From Pseudomonas sp. B28(2017) (GTDB lineage: Bacteria > Pseudomonadota > Gammaproteobacteria > Pseudomonadales > Pseudomonadaceae), in the NCBI RefSeq assembly GCF_002113025.1, contig NZ_NEJH01000004.1, positions 310,001-374,000 on the forward strand: a stretch of 64,000 nucleotides of DNA, read 5' to 3'. Below are positions 1 to 9,102 of this stretch, piece after piece. Below the pieces are notes generated by a model, which ran no database searches, was not told the DNA's origin, and saw only the letters and a program-made list of their open reading frames with translations. The number at the start of each line of letters is the position of its first letter. Positions within the stretch are counted from its first letter, which is position 1. The position numbers and the translations under genes are program-made.

Positions 1-2316
1 GGCGCCCTCCCCGACCCGCCAGCTGGCAATCCCGAAGCTGGCGGTGACGGTACCGACATCTTCGATGGGTGAACTGCGCAAGCCTTGCCACAATTGCTGG
101 GCCAACATGAAGGCATGTTCGCCGTTGATATCCGGGCACAGCACCATGAACTCCTCACCGCCCAGGCGGCAGAACACATCGGTGCGACGCAGCCGGTGGC
201 CAATCCGTTCGCACACTGCCTGCAACACCCGATCACCGATGGCATGGCCATGCAGGTCATTGATGCGCTTGAAATGGTCGATATCGAGCATGATCACCGA
301 CAAATCCCCACCGCCGCGCTCTACCCGAGCCATTTCGGTGGTCAGGCGCTCCTGGAAATAACGCCGGTTGTGGATACCGGTCAGCGAATCGGTGACCGAC
401 AACGCGCGCAACTCTTCTTCCACCCGCTTCATGTCGGAAATGTCCGATATGTAGCCGTGCCACAGCACACCGCCACCAGGCAACTCCTCCGGCGTGGCTT
501 CGCCGCGAACCCAACGCAATCCACGTTGCGGCAGTTGCACGCGGTATTCTTCGCGCCACGGGCTGAGGGTGTCGGCCGAGGCGCGGATCGAGGCGCGGAC
601 ACGGGTGGTGTCCTGCGGGTGAATCCGCGTGAAGATCGACTCGGCATTGAGCAGCAGCACGTCGGGTTCCAGCTCGTAGATCTCGCGAATGCCGTCGCTG
701 GCGTAGATCACACTGAAGCGCCCGTCGAACTCCATCTTGAACTGGTAGATGCCACCGGGCACGTGGGCGCTGAGCTTCTTCAACAGCAGGTCCCGCGCTG
801 CGAGCGCTTCATGGACCCGTTTGCGTTCGGTGATATCGATGCACACCGCCAGGTGCCCAACCCACAGGCCTTGTTCGTCGAGCACCGGTGTCGCGAGCAT
901 GTTGACCATCAAATGGCTGCCATCGCCGCGCACCAGCGTCCACTCCCGCGCCTCGTGACTGCCCTCCATGTCGCCTTCGACCAGCATCGCGTGACAGGCT
1001 GGAACCGGTTTGCCATAGCGTGCACTCAACTCTGCCGAGCGAGCGGCCAGTTCCCGGGGAAGGTGCAGGCTCTCCAGGGTCAGATGGCCGACCACTTCGG
1101 CACTGGTATAGCCAAGCATCTGCTCGGCACCCGCGTTGAAAGTGCTGATGACGCCGCGCAGGTCGGTGGCGATGATCGCAACCTGGGTGGCGGCATTCAG
1201 CACGCCACGCAACTGACCATGGGTGCCGCGTAGCTCTTGCTCTCGATCGCGCAGTTCCTGGGTACGTTGCTCGACCAGTTTCAACGCCCGCTGGCGCTGG
1301 CTGACCAACACATACAGCAAGGCACTGAGCAACACGCTGAGCAAACCACCCAGCACCACCACACTGGTCACCGATGAATGATTGGCCTGGATGAAAGCTG
1401 CACTGGGCTGGATATCAACTTGATAGTCATGGTCGGCCATGCGCAACAGGCGCGTGGCGGACAACTCGCTGATGGCCGGCGGATTGGGCGACTCGAACAG
1501 CACCTCGTGCTGGTCGTCGGTCGACAAATCGAGGATGCGCACCGATAGATAATCGCGGCTCGCTTCCGGCAGCCCGTCCGCCAGCAACTGGCGCATGCTG
1601 ATCACGGCCATGACATAACCGTAAGGCTTCGTGACCTTGTGGTCTTGACTGTTGCTCTGCGTGACCGGCGCGACCAGCAGCACCCCCCGCGCATAAGCCG
1701 GCTCGATACTCACCAGATGCATCGGTTGCGACACTGCCATGGCGCCATGCTGATCGGCCCGATCGAGCGTGGCGCGCCGCAGCGGCTGGGCCAGCAAGTC
1801 GTAACCAAGGGGAGACCCAAGTTTGCTTTGGGTCTGGCTATAGAGCACCACCACGTACTCGTCGCGTTCGCCCGCCAGTTTCAGCTGACCGTCGGCATCG
1901 AGTTCGCGCAGGGTAAAGTTACTCAAGCCTTCGTCACGCACACGGCGCTCGAACGCCGCCCGCTGCTCGCCGGTAACCCGTACTGCGTAGGAATAGGCTT
2001 GGGTTCGCAGCAGTAAAGGCTGGGTATAACCGTCGAATTCCGCTCGGGAAACCGAATCGGAATTGGCGAAAAAACGGCGCAGGCCATCGAGGCGCTGCTC
2101 CTGATCTTCGAAACGCTCTTCGATACGGCTGTAACGCTCACTGGCCAGCAGTTGAAAGCGTTGCCGCAATTGATGGTGAAACAGATTCAGCGTCGACCAC
2201 GCGAGCAACCCAGTGAGCACCCAGCCGACAAGTAACACCAGCAGCGCGACCAGCCAGGCCGAGACATCTTCGCTGATAAACCCCAGGATTTTTGGGCGCA
2301 CGGCGTGCAACGACAT
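1..2316 (-). CDS. Membrane-bound diguanylate cyclase (sensor-PAS-PAS-GGDEF), 3' end cut by window edge
   Basis: The reading frame is open from an ATG at 2316 to the first base of the window, so 772 residues are seen and the C-terminus is missing. I read a transmembrane segment at about 17-40, a periplasmic region of some 270 residues resembling a CHASE sensor, a second membrane segment at about 314-335, two PAS-like domains (about 360-480 and 490-610) and a GGDEF domain from about 635. The signature is GGEEF at 719-723, an active form. An RxxD motif (RRTD) sits five residues before it, the usual c-di-GMP product-inhibition site. The protein should therefore make c-di-GMP in response to a periplasmic cue. 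An EAL domain could follow outside the window. No strong ribosome site precedes the ATG; a TTGAG lies about 8 bases upstream. Confidence 0.88.
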   Translation of the reverse strand, partial: MSLHAVRPKILGFISEDVSAWLVALLVLLVGWVLTGLLAWSTLNLFHHQLRQRFQLLASERYSRIEERFEDQEQRLDGLRRFFANSDSVSRAEFDGYTQPLLLRTQAYSYAVRVTGEQRAAFERRVRDEGLSNFTLRELDADGQLKLAGERDEYVVVLYSQTQSKLGSPLGYDLLAQPLRRATLDRADQHGAMAVSQPMHLVSIEPAYARGVLLVAPVTQSNSQDHKVTKPYGYVMAVISMRQLLADGLPEASRDYLSVRILDLSTDDQHEVLFESPNPPAISELSATRLLRMADHDYQVDIQPSAAFIQANHSSVTSVVVLGGLLSVLLSALLYVLVSQRQRALKLVEQRTQELRDREQELRGTHGQLRGVLNAATQVAIIATDLRGVISTFNAGAEQMLGYTSAEVVGHLTLESLHLPRELAARSAELSARYGKPVPACHAMLVEGDMEGSHEAREWTLVRGDGSHLMVNMLATPVLDEQGLWVGHLAVCIDITERKRVHEALAARDLLLKKLSAHVPGGIYQFKMEFDGRFSVIYASDGIREIYELEPDVLLLNAESIFTRIHPQDTTRVRASIRASADTLSPWREEYRVQLPQRGLRWVRGEATPEELPGGGVLWHGYISDISDMKRVEEELRALSVTDSLTGIHNRRYFQERLTTEMARVERGGGDLSVIMLDIDHFKRINDLHGHAIGDRVLQAVCERIGHRLRRTDVFCRLGGEEFMVLCPDINGEHAFMLAQQLWQGLRSSPIEDVGTVTASFGIASWRVGEGA

Positions 2317-2402
2317 AAAACGCAAACTCAAAACGCCAGGTGCGGGAAAGCCCTTTGGCCATGAGTTGAGTTATAGCTATTAGCCACTAATTTGACCAGC
2401 AC

Positions 2403-2503
2403 TGTAGGAGCGAGCTTGCTCGCAATGGTCGATAACGAAAACGCGTGCTTACCGGGTAAACGTCGCGCTCTCAGGTTCATCGCGAGCGAACTCGCTCCTA
2501 CAG
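2403..2503. repeat. REP doublet (REPIN)
   Basis: Two inverted REP copies (2403-2423 and 2480-2503) share the core TGTAGGAGCGAGC...GCTCGC and flank about 55 bases of spacer. They sit between the diguanylate cyclase start and the 3' end of rlmKL. Confidence 0.9.
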
Positions 2504-2516
2504 GAAGCTTCAACCG

Positions 2517-4787
2517 TCAACGAGCCGTGATTTTCCAGGCACGATGGATTTTGGCGTTGCGGGCAAAATCCGGATCGATGGTCTGGGCGGTGATTTCCTC
2601 GACCGCATAACGCTCGCCGAGATTGGCCTCCAGCTCGAACTTGCGGAAGTTGTTGGAGAAGTACAACACACCACCAGGCGCCAGACGCGCCATGGCCAGG
2701 TCGATCAGTTGCACCTGGTCGCGCTGCACGTCGAACACGCCCTCCATGCGCTTGGAGTTGGAGAACGTCGGCGGGTCGATGAAAATCAGGTCGTACTCGT
2801 CACGACTGGTTTCGAGCCACGCCATCACATCGCCCTGCTCCAGGCGATTCTTGTCGGAAAAACCGTTCAGCGACAGGTTGCGACGCGCCCAGTCCAGATA
2901 GGTTTTCGACAGGTCGACACTGGTGGTGCTGCGCGCGCCACCCTTGGCCGCATGCACACTGGCCGTTGCGGTATAGCAGAACAGATTGAGGAAGCGTTTG
3001 CCGGCCGCCTCTTTCTGGATACGCATGCGCATCGGCCGGTGGTCGAGGAACAGACCGGTGTCGAGGTAGTCTGTGAGGTTCACCAGCAGCTTCACGCCGC
3101 CTTCATTGACCTCGACAAATTTGCCTTGCGCCGCCTGGCGTTCGTACTGCCTGGTGCCACTCTGACGCTCGCGGCGCTTGACCACTACACGGCTCTTGTC
3201 AATGTTCAACGCCTGCGGGATGGCAGCCAGGGCATCGAACATACGGGCTGAGGCTTTTTCCGGGTCGATGGATTTCGGCGCGGCGTACTCCTGCACATGG
3301 ACCCAATCGTGATACAGGTCGATGGCCATGGAGTATTCCGGCATGTCGGCATCATAGACGCGGTAGCAGTCGATGCCTTCACGCTTGACCCACTTGCCCA
3401 TGGCCTTGAGGTTCTTTTGCAGGCGGTTGGCGAACATCTGTCCGCCTTCGCTCAGGCGCGGCTGTTCGACCACCGGAGCCGGTGCCGGCGTCGGTTTGAT
3501 CGGGTTGCCGTTTTTGTTGAACTTGCGTTCCTGCGGCTCGTTTGGCGCTTGATCATAGGCGGCTTGTTCACGCTCGACCTGGCGTTGCTCCGGGGTGCGG
3601 CGCTCGCCGGTGACGAACTGGTCCGGCAGCACTTTGATCAGCAGCAGCTTGCACGGCAAGGCGCCGTTCCAGAACGAATACTGCTTGTGGCTGCGGATGC
3701 CCATGCGCTTGCCCAGATCCGGCGCGCCGGTGAATACCGCCGCTTCCCAGTTCAGGCAGGCCTGACGCAGACGTTCACCGAGGTTCTGGTAGAGGTAGAG
3801 CAGGCTCGCCTCGTCGCCCAGACGCTCGCCGTACGGAGGGTTGCAGATCACCAGGCCTTTCTGGTTCTGGTCCGGGCGTGGCTCGAAAGTCGCGACTTCA
3901 CCCTGATAGATCTTGATCCACTCGCTCAGGCCAGCCCGTTCGACGTTGTTACGGCCCGGTTGAATCAGCCGTGGATCGGCTTCGTAGCCGCGAATCCACA
4001 ACGGTGGCTTGGCCAGCCCGGCTGCTGCGCGCTCGGACGCTTCTTCGTGGAGTTTTTTCCACAGCGCCGGAACGTGACCGAGCCAGGCGGTGAAACCCCA
4101 TTGCTCGCGACGCAGGTTCGGCGCGATGTCGGCGGCGATCATCGCCGCTTCCACCAGGAACGTGCCGACGCCGCACATCGGGTCGGCCAGTGCACCGCCT
4201 TCGGCCGCGATACGCGGCCAGCCGGAACGGATCAGGATGGCGGCCGCGAGGTTTTCCTTCAGCGGTGCCGCACCTTGCTGCAGGCGATAACCGCGCTGGT
4301 GCAAGCTGTGACCGGACAGGTCAAGGGACAGAATGGCTTCGCCGCGATCCAGCCGCAGATGGATGCGCAGGTCCGGGTTGAGCTTGTCGATGGACGGACG
4401 GTCGCCTTGTGGGGTGCGCAACTTGTCGACGATGGCGTCCTTGACCTTCAGCGCGCCGAAGTGGGTGTTGTCGATACCCGAGCCATGGCCGCTGAATTCG
4501 ACGGCCAGGGTGCCGTCATTGAGCATGTGGTCTTCCCACTCGATGTCCCGCACGCCGTGGTACAGGTCTTCGGCGTCCTTCATCGGGAAGCGCTTGAGCA
4601 CCAGCAGCACGCGGTTGGCCAGGCGCGACCACAGGCACAGGCGATAAGCGGTTTCCATGGTGGCCATGCCACGCACGGCAGAGGTGTGCTCCCGCGCTTC
4701 CTCAAGGCCAAGCCCGACGGCTTCCTCGATGAGCAGGCCTTCAAGGCCTTTTGGGCAAGTGAGGAAGAGTTCGAAACGATCGGACAT
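2517..4787 (-). CDS. rlmKL: Bifunctional 23S rRNA (guanine-N2/N7) methyltransferase RlmKL
   Basis: A 756-residue two-headed rRNA methyltransferase. The N-terminal half (RlmL, m2G2445) has a THUMP RNA-binding region at about 40-155 and a methyltransferase with ADPMCGVGTF at 201-210 and the catalytic NPPYGER at 316-322. The C-terminal half (RlmK, m7G2069) has FCYTATAS-type SAM binding and DPPTFSNSK from about 671. It acts on 23S rRNA during large-subunit assembly. The frame could extend 12 codons upstream, but the ATG at 4787 starts the family-typical MSDRFELFL. The linker of about residues 410-470 is charged and proline-rich. Transcribed alone, convergent with nothing close. Confidence 0.97.
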   Translation of the reverse strand: MSDRFELFLTCPKGLEGLLIEEAVGLGLEEAREHTSAVRGMATMETAYRLCLWSRLANRVLLVLKRFPMKDAEDLYHGVRDIEWEDHMLNDGTLAVEFSGHGSGIDNTHFGALKVKDAIVDKLRTPQGDRPSIDKLNPDLRIHLRLDRGEAILSLDLSGHSLHQRGYRLQQGAAPLKENLAAAILIRSGWPRIAAEGGALADPMCGVGTFLVEAAMIAADIAPNLRREQWGFTAWLGHVPALWKKLHEEASERAAAGLAKPPLWIRGYEADPRLIQPGRNNVERAGLSEWIKIYQGEVATFEPRPDQNQKGLVICNPPYGERLGDEASLLYLYQNLGERLRQACLNWEAAVFTGAPDLGKRMGIRSHKQYSFWNGALPCKLLLIKVLPDQFVTGERRTPEQRQVEREQAAYDQAPNEPQERKFNKNGNPIKPTPAPAPVVEQPRLSEGGQMFANRLQKNLKAMGKWVKREGIDCYRVYDADMPEYSMAIDLYHDWVHVQEYAAPKSIDPEKASARMFDALAAIPQALNIDKSRVVVKRRERQSGTRQYERQAAQGKFVEVNEGGVKLLVNLTDYLDTGLFLDHRPMRMRIQKEAAGKRFLNLFCYTATASVHAAKGGARSTTSVDLSKTYLDWARRNLSLNGFSDKNRLEQGDVMAWLETSRDEYDLIFIDPPTFSNSKRMEGVFDVQRDQVQLIDLAMARLAPGGVLYFSNNFRKFELEANLGERYAVEEITAQTIDPDFARNAKIHRAWKITAR

Positions 4788-5317
4788 GGGAATTCCAGAA
4801 CCTTTAGCTGAGTGACCGGGCAACGCATTGCCGGTCCGGTTTTCAATCAGGCGCTTTTCTCGAAGAGCGCCCGCGTGGCACGAAGGTGTGCCGTTCCACC
4901 CTTGCTGCCCGGGTTAAATGAGCTTAGATGCAAGGGCAGATAAAAAAGTTGATGCAACAAAATGTCATAAGTCGACCCTTCGTCGAATAGTGCTTCCCGG
5001 CAACGGGAGCCATTCTCACTAAAGGATTAAGCCCATCATCCAGCGCAGGGCCGATCATACCGGGGTTTGGCCAATAAATACGCTACAAACACGCTGTTAC
5101 TTATGGCCTTAGCACATGAATAGTTACGCCCTTATGACAAAACGATCATTCCCTCGATGTGACGCATTGGTTAGAACTCAATACAGGTTGGCGCCACAAC
5201 GGACGCCAACACCTTGGCTCGCCACGCCGGCAGCGAGCCCCCAACGGCAGACATTTCTGCCAGACCTCGATTGAGGTCAACGCGATAAATACAGTCAACA
5301 AGTGAGGGCAACACCCT
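4788..5317. other. Intergenic region upstream of rlmKL and rmf (divergent)
   Basis: About 530 bases without a convincing gene, holding the divergent promoters of rlmKL and rmf. It is AT-richer than its surroundings, notably about 4940-5180. Small inverted repeats are visible: GGCGCT/AGCGCC at 4850-4871, and CCCG-GCAA-CGGG near 5000. A long rmf leader or a small RNA is possible, but nothing in the sequence proves it. Confidence 0.5.
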
Positions 5318-5533
5318 ATGAGAAGACTTAAGCGTGATCCGTTGGAAAGAGCATTTTTGCGCGGATATCAATATGGCGTTGGTGGTAAATCCCGTGAGCT
5401 TTGCCCATTTACTCTACCGTCGGTACGTCAAGCCTGGATCAACGGCTGGCGAGAAGGACGCGGCGACAACTGGGACGGTATGACCGGCACTGCGGGAATC
5501 CACAGACTCAACGAACTTCACGCCGTCGGCTAA
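5318..5533 (+). CDS. rmf: Ribosome modulation factor RMF
   Basis: A 71-residue basic protein starting MRRLKRDPLERAFLRGYQ, with the family hallmarks GYQYGVGGKSRELCP and RQAWINGWREGRGD. RMF binds the 30S subunit in stationary phase and pairs ribosomes into inactive 100S dimers. The length matches Pseudomonas RMF. A GAGGG ribosome site lies 9 bases before the ATG, and a strong terminator follows at 5621. Its long AT-rich upstream region fits a gene controlled mainly by growth phase. Confidence 0.97.
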   Translation: MRRLKRDPLERAFLRGYQYGVGGKSRELCPFTLPSVRQAWINGWREGRGDNWDGMTGTAGIHRLNELHAVG

Positions 5534-5620
5534 TTACAGGGCACAACACTCCGACACGACAATCTGATTTTGTACTGAATTAACCACGCACGTCCCATCC
5601 GGACGGCGGGCTCCGGCCCA

Positions 5621-5647
5621 GGGGCTCCTTTTAAGGAGCCCTTTTTT
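5621..5647 (+). terminator. Rho-independent terminator after rmf
   Basis: GGGCTCCTT pairs with AAGGAGCCC, followed by six T residues, about 90 bases after the rmf stop. In the opposite direction there is only a short T run, so it mainly serves rmf. Confidence 0.9.
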
Positions 5648-5669
5648 ATGCCTGCTCATTGGCCCAGCC

Positions 5670-5697
5670 CCCCTGTAGGAGCTTGCTCCTACAGGGG
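5670..5697. repeat. Short perfect REP-like palindrome at the pyrD 3' end
   Basis: A perfect inverted repeat with 13-base arms (CCCCTGTAGGAGC / GCTCCTACAGGGG) and a TT centre. It is a REP with the central GAGC part deleted, ending one base before the pyrD stop codon. Confidence 0.85.
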
Positions 5698-5698
5698 C

Positions 5699-6718
5699 TC
5701 AGCGCAGGGCTGCGATGGCGTCTACGGATTCACGAATCAGCGCCGGGCCTTTGTAGATGAAACCCGAATAGATTTGCACCAGGCTCGCGCCAGCGGTGAT
5801 TTTCTCCGCCGCGTGCTTGCCTTCGGTAATGCCACCGGCAGCGATGATCGGCAGGCGACCACCCAGCTCCGATGCCAGCACTTTCACGGTGTGGGTGCTC
5901 TTGTCGCGAACCGGTGCGCCAGACAGGCCACCGGCCTCGTCGCCATGCTCCATGCCTTCGACGCCTACGCGGCTCAGGGTGGTGTTGGTGGCGATGACGG
6001 CATCCATTCCGGTTTCGATCAGCGCTTGTGCAACTTGTGCGGTTTCTTCGTCGCTCATGTCCGGCGCGATCTTGATCGCCAGTGGTACATGCTTGCCATG
6101 ACGCAAGGCCAGCTCCGCACGACGCTCGGCCAGATCAGCCAGCAACTGCTTGAGCGAGTCACCGAATTGCAGGCTGCGCAGGCCCGGCGTGTTCGGCGAA
6201 CTGACGTTGACCGTCACATAGCTGGCGTGGGCGTACACCTTGTCCAGGCAGATCAGGTAGTCATCCACGGCACGCTCGACCGGCGTATCGAAGTTCTTGC
6301 CGATGTTGATGCCCAGCACGCCCTTGTACCTGGCCGCCGCCACGCGGGCCAGCAGGTGATCGACGCCGAGGTTGTTGAAGCCCATGCGATTGATGATCGC
6401 CTCCGCTTCCGGCAGACGAAACAGACGTGGCTTCGGGTTGCCCGGCTGCGGACGCGGCGTGATGGTGCCGATTTCGACAAAACCGAAACCCAGTTGGGCG
6501 AAACCATCGATGGCCGCGCCGTTCTTGTCCAGGCCGGCAGCCAGTCCCACCGGATTTGCGAAGTCCAGGCCCATGACATTCACCGGCACCTTCGCCGGGG
6601 CCTTGCACAGCAAGCCGTTGAGCCCAAGACGTCCGCCCGCGCCGATCAGGTCCAGGGACAGATCGTGGGAGGTTTCCGGGGAGAGTTTGAACAACAGCTG
6701 ACGGGCCAGGGTGTACAT
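5699..6718 (-). CDS. pyrD: Dihydroorotate dehydrogenase (quinone), class 2
   Basis: A 339-residue flavoenzyme that oxidises dihydroorotate to orotate in pyrimidine synthesis and passes electrons to the quinone pool at the inner membrane. The N-terminus [20 protein letters not shown] is the membrane-associating helix that defines class 2. Further motifs are [29 protein letters not shown] with the catalytic serine, and IKIAPD. The frame continues 29 codons upstream, but the ATG at 6718 gives the family start and length. It is a single-gene unit, divergent from nasS. Confidence 0.97.
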   Translation of the reverse strand: MYTLARQLLFKLSPETSHDLSLDLIGAGGRLGLNGLLCKAPAKVPVNVMGLDFANPVGLAAGLDKNGAAIDGFAQLGFGFVEIGTITPRPQPGNPKPRLFRLPEAEAIINRMGFNNLGVDHLLARVAAARYKGVLGINIGKNFDTPVERAVDDYLICLDKVYAHASYVTVNVSSPNTPGLRSLQFGDSLKQLLADLAERRAELALRHGKHVPLAIKIAPDMSDEETAQVAQALIETGMDAVIATNTTLSRVGVEGMEHGDEAGGLSGAPVRDKSTHTVKVLASELGGRLPIIAAGGITEGKHAAEKITAGASLVQIYSGFIYKGPALIRESVDAIAALR

Positions 6719-6946
6719 GGGCGGGTTGGACTCGATTGGCGGCGAATTGAGGGGGCGATTATAGCCGGGCAACGGGGCGGCAAGCGAGGCACGTGAGCAA
6801 ATCAACGGTTAATGGCATATGCCTTGCACCACTCCAGGAAACAGCACCCATGCCAACGACGGAATGTGTGCAAAGACAATGGCGTCGTCCCCGGCCTGCT
6901 CATGTACGGACCGGTGACGGCGTTTTTTTTGCAAGGTGAACGCGCG

Positions 6947-8158
6947 ATGAACGAACCGTCAGCCGGCCCTCTGGCTTGGGTCAATGGCAGCGATGCCCCG
7001 GAAAAAACCGAAATCAATCTCGGATTCATGGCCCTGAGCGACTGCGCCTCGGTGGTTGTCGCCGCCACCCAGGGCTTCGCCCAACCCCACGGCTTGACCC
7101 TGAACCTCAAGCGCCAATCGTCCTGGGCCAACCTGCGGGACAAACTGGTCAGCGGCGAACTCGATGCAGCCCACAGCCTCTACGGTCTGGTCTACGCCAT
7201 TCATTTGGGCATCGGTGGCGTGGCCGCGACCGACATGGCCGTGCTGATGGGCCTGAATCAGAACGGCCAGAGCATCAATCTGTCCCGTGGCTTGCAAACG
7301 CTGGGAGTGACCAGTCCTGAAGCATTGGATCGGCACGTGCACCAAACTCGCTCAAAACTCACCTTCGCCCAGACTTTTCCAACCGGCACCCATGCCATGT
7401 GGTTGTATTACTGGCTCGCCAGCCAGGGCATTCACCCGCTGCAGGATGTCGACAGCGTGGTGGTGCCGCCACCACAGATGGTCGCGCACCTGCGAGCCGG
7501 GCGTATCGACGGGTTCTGCGTTGGCGAACCCTGGTCGGCCAGCGCCGTGCAACAGGACCTCGGCTTCACCCTGGCCACGACCCAGACCCTCTGGCCCGAT
7601 CATCCGGAAAAAATCCTCGGCTGCACCCGCGCATTCGTCGAGCAATACCCCAATACCGCGCGGGCATTGGTGATGGCGGTCCTGGAAGCCAGTCGCTTCA
7701 TCGAAGAAAGCACCGAGAATCGCCGCAGTACCGCACAACTGCTCAGTGCCGCGCAGTACCTTGACGCGCCACTGGACAGCATCGAACCGCGCCTGCTGGG
7801 TGATTACACCGACGGCCTTGGCCATCGCTGGCAAGACCCGCACGCGCTGCGTTTGCACGGCGATGGCGAGGTCAACCTGCCGTACCTGTCCGACGGCATG
7901 TGGTTCATGACCCAGTTCCGTCGCTGGGGTTTGCTGCGCGATGACCCCGACTATCTCGCGGTGGCCCGGCAGGTCCAGCAACTTGACCTCTACCGTGAGG
8001 CCGCCAGTGCCGTCGGCGTCGCTTCGCCAGCCAGGGAAATGCGCAGCAGTCAGTTGATCGACGGCAAAATCTGGGACGGTTCGGACCCGGCCGGATATGC
8101 CCGTAGTTTCAAACTGCACGCCATGAGCGGCAGCTCGCACCGATTCGCCAGCCGCTGA
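6947..8158 (+). CDS. nasS: Cytosolic nitrate/nitrite sensor NasS (NrtA/CmpA-like binding protein)
   Basis: A 403-residue protein of the NrtA/CmpA nitrate-binding family. An ATG at 6947 follows AAGGTGA and gives a hydrophilic N-terminus (MNEPSAGPLAWVNGSDAPE) with no signal peptide or lipobox, unlike the periplasmic transport relatives. In characterised proteobacteria NasS holds NasT inactive and releases it when nitrate or nitrite binds. Family features include INLGFMALSDCA near the start and GFCVGEPW mid-protein. nasT begins 15 bases after its stop, so the two are co-transcribed. An in-frame extension to 6812 exists but lacks family resemblance. Confidence 0.93.
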   Translation: MNEPSAGPLAWVNGSDAPEKTEINLGFMALSDCASVVVAATQGFAQPHGLTLNLKRQSSWANLRDKLVSGELDAAHSLYGLVYAIHLGIGGVAATDMAVLMGLNQNGQSINLSRGLQTLGVTSPEALDRHVHQTRSKLTFAQTFPTGTHAMWLYYWLASQGIHPLQDVDSVVVPPPQMVAHLRAGRIDGFCVGEPWSASAVQQDLGFTLATTQTLWPDHPEKILGCTRAFVEQYPNTARALVMAVLEASRFIEESTENRRSTAQLLSAAQYLDAPLDSIEPRLLGDYTDGLGHRWQDPHALRLHGDGEVNLPYLSDGMWFMTQFRRWGLLRDDPDYLAVARQVQQLDLYREAASAVGVASPAREMRSSQLIDGKIWDGSDPAGYARSFKLHAMSGSSHRFASR

Positions 8159-8173
8159 CAGGAGACCACGAAC

Positions 8174-8749
8174 ATGCTGCGTATCCTGCTGATCAACGAC
8201 ACTGCCAAAAAAGTCGGACGCCTGAAGACCGCCCTGACCGAGGCCGGTTTCGAAGTGATTGATGAGTCCGGCCTGACCATCGACTTGCCCGAACGCGTCG
8301 AAACGGTGCGTCCGGATGTGATCCTGATCGATACCGAGTCACCGGGACGCGATGTCATGGAACAAGTGGTGCTGGTGACTCGCGACCAGCCACGACCGAT
8401 TGTGATGTTCACCGACGAACACGACCCCGAGGTGATGCGACAGGCAATCAAGTCCGGGGTCAGTGCCTACATCGTCGAAGGCATTCACGCACAACGCCTG
8501 CAGCCGATTCTCGATGTGGCCATGGCGCGCTTCGAAAGCGACCAGGCCTTGCGTGCCCAGTTGCATGCCCGCGACCAGCAATTGGCCGAGCGCAAGCGCA
8601 TCGAACTGGCCAAAGGGCTGCTGATGAAAATGAAGAATTGCAACGAGGAAGAGGCCTACACCCTGATGCGCCGCCAGGCGATGAGCCGACAGCAGAAGCT
8701 GATTCAAGTGGCGGAGCAGATCATTGCCATGAGCGAGTTGCTTGGCTGA
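8174..8749 (+). CDS. nasT: ANTAR-domain transcription antiterminator NasT
   Basis: A 191-residue regulator with an N-terminal receiver-like domain (residues 1-120) and a C-terminal ANTAR RNA-binding domain (about 125-185). The ANTAR helix reads RIELAKGLLMKMKNCNEEEAYTLMRRQAM, shown here only as its outline of RIELAKG...EEEAY..MRR. ANTAR proteins bind paired hairpins with six-base loops and prevent terminator formation. Exactly such hairpins occur at 8919-8959 and 12120-12180 in this window. AGGAG lies 9 bases before the ATG. NasS, directly upstream, is its expected inhibitor. Confidence 0.95.
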   Translation: MLRILLINDTAKKVGRLKTALTEAGFEVIDESGLTIDLPERVETVRPDVILIDTESPGRDVMEQVVLVTRDQPRPIVMFTDEHDPEVMRQAIKSGVSAYIVEGIHAQRLQPILDVAMARFESDQALRAQLHARDQQLAERKRIELAKGLLMKMKNCNEEEAYTLMRRQAMSRQQKLIQVAEQIIAMSELLG

Positions 8750-8888
8750 AGTCCAGAGACGGCTCTGAGGGCGCCATCGTCGGATCGCCGCCCGGAGCCG
8801 ACTCGCACCCACAAGGGAGCTGCGTCGAACACAAATCACCTGTGGGAGCGAGCCTGCTCGCGAATGGCGAGGACTCGGTTTCAAGTGT
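8750..8888. other. nasT-nasA intergenic region, upstream part
   Basis: Part of a 353-base gap before nasA. It holds a single REP (8839-8863) and then the sigma-54 promoter and ANTAR leader listed separately. I see no gene and no clear NtrC dyad. Confidence 0.6.
8839..8863. repeat. Single REP element
   Basis: One REP copy with core TGTGGGAGCGAGCCTGCTCGCGA, with no inverted partner nearby. It lies about 25 bases upstream of the sigma-54 promoter of nasA. Confidence 0.85.
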
Positions 8889-8904
8889 TGGCACAAATCT
8901 CGCT
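8889..8904 (+). promoter_or_regulatory. Sigma-54 promoter of the nitrate transporter operon
   Basis: TGGCAC-N5-TCGCT with exactly ten bases between the -24 GG (8890-8891) and the -12 GC (8902-8903). The consensus is TGGCAC-N5-TTGCW, so there is one mismatch. The start site would be near 8915, just ahead of the first leader hairpin. Confidence 0.82.
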
Positions 8905-8918
8905 ACGTAATCACCACA

Positions 8919-9002
8919 GGTAACCAACGGCGGTTGCCCCACCTACGACAAAGACGTCGCGCACCTCATTTGCCCCTGGCGAATCGGGTCGCGGCGTTTT
9001 TT
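8919..9002 (+). promoter_or_regulatory. ANTAR (NasT) target leader with attenuator terminator, upstream of nasA
   Basis: Hairpin P1 has arms GGTAACC (8919-8925) and GGTTGCC (8932-8938) with hexaloop AACGGC. Hairpin P2 has arms CGAC (8946-8949) and GTCG (8956-8959) with hexaloop AAAGAC. Both loops have A at position 1 and G at position 4, the ANTAR signature. A terminator follows: CGTCGCG (8955-8961) pairs with CGCGGCG (8990-8996), then six T. The 5' terminator arm contains the 3' arm of P2, so the two structures exclude each other. NasT bound to P2 should permit read-through into nasA. Confidence 0.87.
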
Positions 9003-9102
9003 CGTTTTGGCCCCACAGCACGGGGCCGGTGGTGCGGCCATAACGGCGCCCCACCTGCAAGCTCATGACTCCTTTCGAGACTCTTCACAGCTGAGGTGCG
9101 CG

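Noticed and set aside
3297..4811. Plus-strand frame of about 500 residues opposite rlmKL
   Set aside because: Antisense of a recognised methyltransferase gene with GC-rich third positions.
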